64,000 nt of DNA, taken from positions 806,001-870,000 of the forward strand of contig JACTVC010000006.1 of NCBI GenBank assembly GCA_018417955.1, written 5' to 3'. This document shows, piece after piece, positions 57,801-64,000 of this stretch. Made by a program: the position numbers and the translations under genes. Origin of the DNA: Laccaria trichodermophora. Lineage: Eukaryota; Basidiomycota; Agaricomycetes; Agaricales; Hydnangiaceae. The notes under the pieces are model-generated. The model worked only from the letters and a program-made list of their open reading frames with translations, did no database searches and was not told where the DNA came from. Positions within the stretch are counted from its first letter, which is position 1. The number at the start of each line of letters is the position of its first letter.

Positions 57801-58199
57801 ATATAAACCCCTAATATTCGGCTGACAATTAGGTCAATGAATAAAGCGAGGAGGTTCGCACATAGCGTAGCCTATCATTGCCATGTTGGCGGGCGGATAT
57901 GTTCTGTAACCGTTTTCGCCGCTCATCCCAGGCCCTACCCACCTCATGCTTGGCCTGAATCGATCGCAGGCAGTACTGTCATATACTTGCAAACACTGAC
58001 TGTAATCCTAGTCACATAGGTTGTGCACAACGCACTGTAGTCTGTGTCACTGTGGGTTGTGCACAACGCTTGCACAATGCTTGCACAACACACTACATGG
58101 GTTTCTGGTCCCCTTCCTTCCGCATTTGGGGCACCTCGGACCACTACGGCTTGGCTTTCACAGGGTAGGCCCTCAGCACCTTCCCAAAATAGGTTACTT
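57801..58199. other. Intergenic with short palindromic repeats
   Basis: GGTTGTGCACAACGC occurs at 58,019-58,033 and again at 58,055-58,069; its core TTGTGCACAA is a perfect palindrome, and CTTGCACAA words follow. No gene recognised. Confidence 0.6.
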
Positions 58200-58500
58200 C
58201 CCCCTTTGGGTAGATCAGCGGCATTGGTAATAGATGGCGGCATGCGGGCACACCTCCTCTTGGATTGGCGGGATCAGATGGCGGGCTATTCATTTAAAAT
58301 TCCCCCTTTGGGTAGAACAGTGGCATTGATAATAGATGGTGGCATGCGGGCACACCTCCTCTTGGATTGGCGGGATCAGATGGCGGGCTATTCATTTAAA
58401 ATTCCCCCTTTGGGTAGAACAGCGGCATTGGTAACAGATGGCGGCATGGCAGACACACCTCCTCTTGGATTGGCAGGATCAGATGGCAGGCTTTTGGCAG
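58200..58500 (+). repeat. 102 bp tandem repeat, three copies, period a multiple of three
   Basis: Units start CCCCCTTTGGGTAGA at 58,200, 58,302 and 58,404. Because 102 is divisible by three, one plus-strand frame stays open through all copies and encodes 34-residue repeats (VIDGGMRAHLLLDWRDQMAG, then YSFKIPPLGRT). First and second copies are nearly identical; the third is diverged near its end. The frame has no good start, so I list this as a repeat rather than a gene. Confidence 0.85.
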
Positions 58501-58661
58501 TTATTTATATGACATACATTTTTTTTTGTTAGGGTTAGCGTGTTTGAAGGTATTTTTTGACCAATTAGAGAAGACTTAGAAAAAAGCGAAGGACTTTGAA
58601 TGAAAAGTCTTAAAGGAGGACCGGTGCTGGTATATTCTTAATATATCTATTCTTATATCAG

Positions 58662-58740
58662 TCATATGGTTGAGTGGATTGTTTGGCATTGTCAATCTTA
58701 TGTGTATGAGGATGCTCTGTGTTCGATTCTTGACCATTGA
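58662..58740 (+). other. Possible tRNA-derived relic followed by a T-run
   Basis: TGGTTGAGTGG at ~58,668 fits a Pol III A box, TGTTCGATTCT at ~58,720 loosely fits a B box, and TTTTTTTT follows from 58,742. The T stem and acceptor stem do not pair well, so it cannot be an intact tRNA. It could be a tRNA pseudogene, a SINE head, or chance. Confidence 0.25.
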
Positions 58741-58873
58741 GTTTTTTTTAAATGATATTTCTTTATGTGCCTCAACCATTCGAGACCAAGGGCTCTCTCA
58801 GAAATCCAGACTAGCTCCAAATTTTATGAAGACGGGCTATATGTATTTTATGGTGCAAATACAATAGTGGTAC

Positions 58874-61644
58874 TCATCCCTCCGGTACCCAATAATTTGG
58901 CTTCCTAACTTCACGGCCACTTCGAGACTTACGACTGCCCTCTGGCTCCTTACCACCCTCTGGCTCCTTTCGCTTCTTTCCTGACCCCTTAGACCCCTTC
59001 TCACTGTCCCCCTTTCCGTTAGCTCCTTTATCCAATGCACCTAGCGCCTCTTCCGCCTCGCGTTTTTTGCGAGCTCTAGTAAGAGCTGCTTTCTCGTAGC
59101 GGGTCAGCTCAGTCAAAGGCGCGTGATTTTCCTTATCACTTGGGCCATCAGCTGCGGGAGGTGCGGGGGTCATATTGTTGGAAGGTGTTGCATCGGTGCT
59201 ACTTGCAGGAGCAGCGTTAGCGCTGGCGGATATAGTTGTGTGAGTGGTTGTGCCAGGAGCGGATTCCGTATCGCCATTACAAGCATCACCACCACCAGAG
59301 AGAAGAGTGGCATTGACGCCAGGCTTCTTGATGGGACGTGGTCGTGGTCGTGGTCGAATCTTACGATGTTCTTGGGTTGCACTGTCTGGGGATGCCAAAT
59401 CGTCGTTGATGGTTGCACCATGGATGGTGTAGTTGACCGTAGTGGATGCCTCTGAATTGGGTGGTGCTGAAGAAGGGGGGGATGAAGGAGATGGAGTAGG
59501 GGTAAGTGCGGAGGCTGTCGCCGAAGGTAAAGGGGTCTTAGGAGGTGTTGCACTAGAGGGATTGATAGTGCCACTCAATGAAGGGGTTTTGGGAGGTGAT
59601 GCACTAGGCGGATTGACAGTGCGACCCAACGTGAACGGATTGATTGGGGCACGGCCAAAAACACGGGGATCGGATGCGAGGGTTGCGAATGGGTTGTTAA
59701 GATCGCTCGTCTCCTGAGTTGTGACAGCTAAAGGCTCACGTCGGGGAGGTGTTCTCTGGAACACAAACCCAGGTGCCGATGCTAATAAAATCCCAGCAGT
59801 TGATGCTGGTTTCCCCATATTTTCCATATAAAGGAGAGGATCGATGAAGGGATCACGAAGGGGTGAAGGTGAGGAAGCAGGAGGGGGAGGAGTTCGATTT
59901 TGAGCGAAGAGTGATTGATCCATTCGGGCGAAGGCATGCGAGATAGGTGACGATGGCGCACCTGGAGCCAATGGTAAGCCGTTCACCTCCACTGATGACC
60001 CACCTGACATTGAGAATCTCTTTTCACTCCCTTCAATAGAATTAGTCAAGACCATTCCTCCAAGAGCAGCATCCAAACCTCCATCTTGATTGTCGTTCCA
60101 GGCACTGCCAATGCTGAAGGAAGTCTCATCACCAGGAGTTTCGAGAGTCTGGCCTGAGCGGTATCGATCGAGGGCTTGTTTTCGTGGAGAATGAGCAGGA
60201 GTGGCCAGAGATGAGCTGTCAAGAACCGGGGGAGCGTCTAGCGGCAGTGCGCTTGATGTTCGTAGTGACAAGTCAGGTTCCGAAGAAGGCCCAGAACTTT
60301 CACAGAGGTGAGGCCCGATTGATGGCATCATTTCGATGGAAGGCGATTCAGATCTTGGCATGGCGATCAGGGTTTTGACGACGTCACTATCAAGGATAGG
60401 TTGGGTTTCGGCTATGTCATTATCGAGGTCGAGGATAGGACGTCCCGCTCCTGCGAAGCTGAAAGCTCTTTCCTGACAGACTTCTGGTGCTGAAACAGTT
60501 TTAAGTCAAACATATACAAAGAAATTCTAACGGTACTTACGAAAAGCATTTCGAACAAATTGCGAAAATGGCAGGGCGAAGCCTTTTTTAAATCCCGTGT
60601 AAGCTTCATGGAAGTCTCTGCCGCCATCACTCTTTGGCCCAAAGTAGTAGCTATGAAAAGGTGATTAATAAGATAGCGTTGAATAAAACAAGAGAATGAC
60701 GGACTCATGTTGATATACTGTCCCTCCAGCTTTTGGAAGTGGACCAGCGCATCCAATAAAAAACGCCCAGCCAGTCGATGCGCACAAGCAGTTAAAAATC
60801 TTGTCAAGGACATCAGGCAGTTCATCTATTGCCCTAAGAGAATGCAATAGCGTCAAATTGAGATACTTGCAATTACAGTGCGCTAAATTGCCTACTTTTG
60901 GAAATCCTCAGGACTTTTCTCCACCTCACAACTGTCGTCCACGCCATCAACTTCTTTACCATCCTCAGAGTCCTGACCGCCCTTCTGCTTGAGACACTCA
61001 GCAGCTACTTCAGCCTTCACCTCTTCCGACTCAGTGCTAAATAGAGTAGCCCTTACGCTCTTGAAGAGAATAAGGTGCTCTCCTGGTAATGCTGATCAGA
61101 CCGTTTATCAATTAAACATTGCAATAAATTACTCACCTTGAGAAAGTTTCCCTCCAGATTGGTCAGCCTTGGCTGCACTGACCGCCTCTCGAACCTTCTC
61201 CGCATACAACTTCCCATAAATTTCGGCTGCGTTCAAATTCCGGGAGCGCTTGTTCTTCACTAAGCTCTGCATCAACATATTTGAAAATATGGAGCTATCA
61301 GAGGAGCGCTTGTATCCACGAGCGTTCCAGTTGAACCAATTTCTGAGTTGCTAAAAGGGGCGTAAGTTAAGTGAATTCTAGTACCGCAATTAAAATTTAC
61401 TTACTTTCTTTCTAGCCTTTATGGCATCACGAAGTTCATCCTCCTGTGGTGGGGTAAGAACTGCTGACGGCTCACCGGCCGCTGTTGGAAAGAGAGCATT
61501 GCGTTCAGGATATTTCTCGAACCAGCCTTCAGCGATGTGTGAGTGAAAGCGTGCAACCGTTGATTTCTTCTGTGCTTCAGCGAACGCTGGAATATGGGAT
61601 TCGAGCCATTTCTTTTGCTCATCGGTTATAGAAGATTTTCCCAT
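58874..61644 (-). CDS. Large unknown basidiomycete protein with disordered C-terminus
   Basis: Start MGKSSITDEQKKWLESHIPA at 61,644, followed by FAEAQKKSTVARFHSHIAEG, WFEKYPE, a basic segment QLRNWFNWNARGYKRSS, and KRSRNLNAAEIYGKLYAEKV after introns. Further exons read DELPDVLDKIFNCLCASTGW, FFIGCAGPLPKAGGTVYQH and FALPFSQFVRNAFPE. The final exon (58,874 to past 60,361) is ~500 codons of Ser/Pro/Thr-rich disorder with charged C-terminal runs (KKRKEPEGGKEPEGSRKSRS, then VRKPNYWVPEG). The N-terminal part resembles a large family of uncharacterised mushroom proteins; I give it no function. About 860 residues with six or so short introns. The upstream frame can be extended beyond 61,644, so the start is tentative. 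Confidence 0.7.
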
Positions 61645-61870
61645 GATGGACGGCAAAGAATTCAATGACGAGGTGAAGTGACAGAGGTCGAACTGACGGA
61701 TATAATTCAAGGTGGGTGATTTCTCTCCTTCCACCATGCTGATTATTTTCAGTACATCAGACAAATATCTTTCCGTATTTTCGTTTTGATCTCCAGTAAG
61801 CCCTTTCGTATACAATTTCAAATCTCCTCTTATCTTTCCCCATTCTTCACATCTCCATTTCTTCAACTCT

Positions 61871-62342
61871 TCCAGATACCAATTATCACTCTAGATCTAT
61901 TGCATAAATATTCTACACCTCAAACTTCCACCTCAGTACAAACTTCCACCCCGGGGGTTGGACTCTCCAGCAAACACTAAGATATATTTGGAAACCGATC
62001 ATATTCTATTTTAGGCACACCATCTCCTCACTACCTATTGCATGCATCTCAATTTCTTATGTATCTTAAGGGCACTGCACATGTGGATAAATCATGTGTG
62101 AACTACGCATTTGGATAAATTGTATCCTTGGCATTTCTATCTGAGGTTCGGTTAAATTCTAATGCGTGCATCCCAATTTCTTATGTACCTTGAGTGCACT
62201 GCACATGTGGATAAACCATGTGTGCACTGCGCATTTGGATAAATTGTAGATCACATCCTTGGCGATTCTGCCAAACTAATGTCAATAACAAGCGATGTAT
62301 AGAATTTATTCCTCTTCGTCACTTTTCATTCCCAACCCTTCC
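61871..62342. repeat. Tandem duplication of a ~124 bp block in the intergenic region
   Basis: GCATCTCAATTTCTTATGTA at 62,044 recurs as GCATCCCAATTTCTTATGTA at 62,168, and the following GCACTGCACATGTGGATAAA and GCATTTGGATAAATTGTA blocks recur with few changes. No gene overlaps. Confidence 0.8.
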
Positions 62343-63164
62343 ATGTCTGACATCCCCCTGCAGCAAGCGGCCCAGAACGAGCCTTGCCGCTCCTGCTTGA
62401 CCGCTTTAGAAGCTGCAGCGTCAATGGCTAGACTGGTTGTACGTTTTGAGAGAGGTTAGTATTCTGGTTTGCCTTTTTGATGCTTATAATCTCATTCATC
62501 TATCCAGCTACAAGGCGTATGGCGCATTTTCTCTTTCATTGTGGACATTCAGATGCTCATCGAAGCTAGATATGATACCTGACCCCCTTACTCAAGAAGG
62601 ACTCAACACAATCGCAGAGGTCACACAGGGTTCGTTGTTATTTTATCTAACACGCTATCTCTAATTCCTATGCAAAAGCCCTTGCTACCTTACCGGACGA
62701 TTCTCTTTCTGAATATCAGGTCATTGGAGCTAATGGTACGGTTGCTGCCTGGAATGCTCTCATTTTATTTTAACACTTCACTTTCAGAATCCATTGAGAA
62801 CGCAGCTGGTGGCACTTCCACAGCAGGAGAAAGTGCAACCCCTTTGGTTGCCGATCCTGCCACTGAGGACCACCGCTGGTATGCAGTTACTGTGGGCCGG
62901 GCACCAGGTGTCTATCGCGGCGCGTGCGTAATGTTTCTATCTTCCACATATTCTTTGATATCTAATATAAATATTGGTAGGTACCACCTTAGTGGAAACT
63001 CTACTGGCACCCCAGGCGGAACAGTGCAGCGATTTTCAGATATGCATCGTGCCCTCGCAGCATACCAGGCTGCCGTCCTAGCTGGAAGTGTTGTTGAAGT
63101 CACGGTAGCTACCACTCGTCGTGTAATTACTCCCAACGATCCTGTCAATATTGTGGACCACTAG
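62343..63164 (+). CDS. Small protein with a viroplasmin/RNase H1 N-terminal-like domain
   Basis: Starts MSDIPLQQAAQNEPCRSCLT. Later exons join as TQALATLPDDSLSEYQ, VIGANESIENAAGGTSTAGE, and the conserved block HRWYAVTVGRAPGVYRGAYH, then GGTVQRFSDMHRALAAYQAA. The WYAVxxGRxPGVY...G...VQRFxxxxxAxAAY pattern resembles the RNA/DNA-hybrid-binding N-terminal domain of RNase H1 and caulimovirus viroplasmin; no catalytic RNase H domain follows. Introns with clean phase lie at about 62,630-62,674, 62,736-62,789 and 62,929-62,980. The first intron (62,455 to about 62,579) is the least certain: other acceptors give stops. Nucleic-acid binding is inferred from the fold-level resemblance only. Confidence 0.6.
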
Positions 63165-63257
63165 CGTATTAACAATTCATCAATTTTATTTTTCAAAGTT
63201 TGTCAAATTGAATTTTGCATGCTCTCAACCTTGATTTTAGATGTTGCGTATAATGAT

Positions 63258-64000
63258 CTATCTACTCTCATTCCCGTCCTCAAAGCCCTCACCTTCACCC
63301 TCATCCTGGTTGTCCTTGCCCTCCTCCCCCTCATCCTGGCTGTCCTCTCCCTGGCCCTCATCTTCCTCCTTTCTGCGTAACCATTGATAATCTGACAAGA
63401 GGCCATGCACCGTGCTGCCCAATAAATTTATGCGCACCTCAAGAGCTGCCAAACCCTGCGTGATAATGCGAAGCAATTCTACTTCAATTCTCCACAATTC
63501 CCTTATTTGCCAATCAGAATTTGGGAGATGGCCTTCCATGCTTGAGAGGTCCTCCATTAATTCCCGACCAATGTCAGCGTGGTTTAGCATCTCTCCAACC
63601 CAATGTTCAACCCTATCTTCCTTGGTAGCTTTTTGATATTCGGAATCAAGTTTGTGGTGCCAGGCCCAACTTCCACCCCAGGGCAAGGCCCAAGCATGTA
63701 CGCGATCACGGATTTCGCAGAATCGAGAAAATTCTGTTATATCAAACTCCTCTGAAAAGAGCTCCTGGTTACGGTTGACCGGTGGTAGAACAACGTCCTT
63801 GACAGTGCGTGTGGTGGACAGATTTAAATTAAGTAACTTGTTCGCCTTTCTAATTTCAGGTCAGTACATGGCATTGATTGAAGGACCAAATTAAATGTAC
63901 TCCTTCTCTCGCTTCTGTCTCATTCGGAGTTTTGATTTCTCCCTAAGCTCTGGGTGACTGTGAAAAAAGAAAGTGTGAACCGTCAGCAATTGTAAGAATG
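63258..64000 (-). CDS. Unknown protein, partial, running off the right edge
   Basis: Last exon 63,258-63,849 and a preceding exon 63,901-63,957 joined across a 51 bp intron (GTACAT...ATTAG). The readable C-terminal ~215 residues include NQELFSEEFDITEFSRFCEI, RDRVHAWALPWGGSWAWHHK, EHWVGEMLNHADIGRELMED and a helical segment, then an acidic Glu/Asp/Gln tail (EEDEGQGEDSQDEGEEGKDN). The upstream exon is basic (REKSKLRMRQKREKE). The 5' part is outside the window. I do not recognise the family. Confidence 0.65.

Noticed and set aside
62455..62579. A 9 nt micro-exon (62,506-62,514) in the viroplasmin-like gene
   Set aside because: The phase after the first exon leads to a stop in that model; a single longer intron ending at 62,579 keeps the frame.

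Overview
The window looks like nuclear DNA from a filamentous basidiomycete, most likely an Agaricomycete. Almost every conserved gene is cut by several 45-60 bp GT-AG introns, genes lie close together on both strands, and the core set is eukaryotic: a Rho GTPase, GPI1/PIG-Q, MAK21/NOC1, a MAM3-type CNNM/CBS protein, a bifunctional lysine-ketoglutarate reductase/saccharopine dehydrogenase, and a BuGZ-type zinc finger protein. No rRNA gene, intact tRNA gene or CRISPR array was seen.

Layout. 1-16,500 is a repeat-rich graveyard. It holds two ~160 bp satellite arrays facing each other across a 106 bp palindrome (1.3-3.4 kb), a large multi-exon unknown gene broken by stops and a frameshift (3.56-8.2 kb), and a dead Ty3/gypsy pol remnant (8.4-10.95 kb). 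A 3.48 kb fold-back element with ~1.23 kb inverted arms (10,967-14,448) lies between that remnant and a gag-like remnant, and two minisatellites follow. 17.1-18.2 kb carries an unknown low-complexity protein. 18,660-24,608 is an apparently intact DIRS/Ngaro-like tyrosine-recombinase retroelement with gag, RT-RNase H and recombinase ORFs and 65 bp direct repeats.

24.7-31 kb is ordinary gene space: prolidase and BuGZ homologue from a divergent promoter, then an FAD/DAO oxidoreductase. 31.0-33.1 kb is a small transposon cluster: a 197 bp pogo-type MITE, and a ~1 kb element with 56 bp inverted ends and 6 bp target duplication that encodes one zinc-finger-like protein. 33.2-51.8 kb is gene space: MAM3 homologue, an ABC1/UbiB kinase, two tandemly duplicated secreted HNH nucleases with conserved micro-exons, LKR/SDH, and MAK21.

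52,033-53,390 is a Mutator-like, non-autonomous element (9 bp target duplication) carrying a fragment of a histone H4 gene, i.e. a Pack-MULE-like structure. 54.2-57.8 kb has a Rho GTPase and GPI1 from a 68 bp divergent promoter plus a small membrane protein. 58-64 kb holds a 102 bp in-frame tandem repeat, a large unknown gene, a viroplasmin/RNase H1-N-like protein and a gene running off the right edge.

The most unusual items are the modular 108-nt-exon/52-nt-intron satellite, the histone-H4-bearing Pack-MULE-like element, the small zinc-finger TIR element, and the palindromic 3.5 kb insertion. All calls rest on reading the sequence and remembered family features; no database search was possible.
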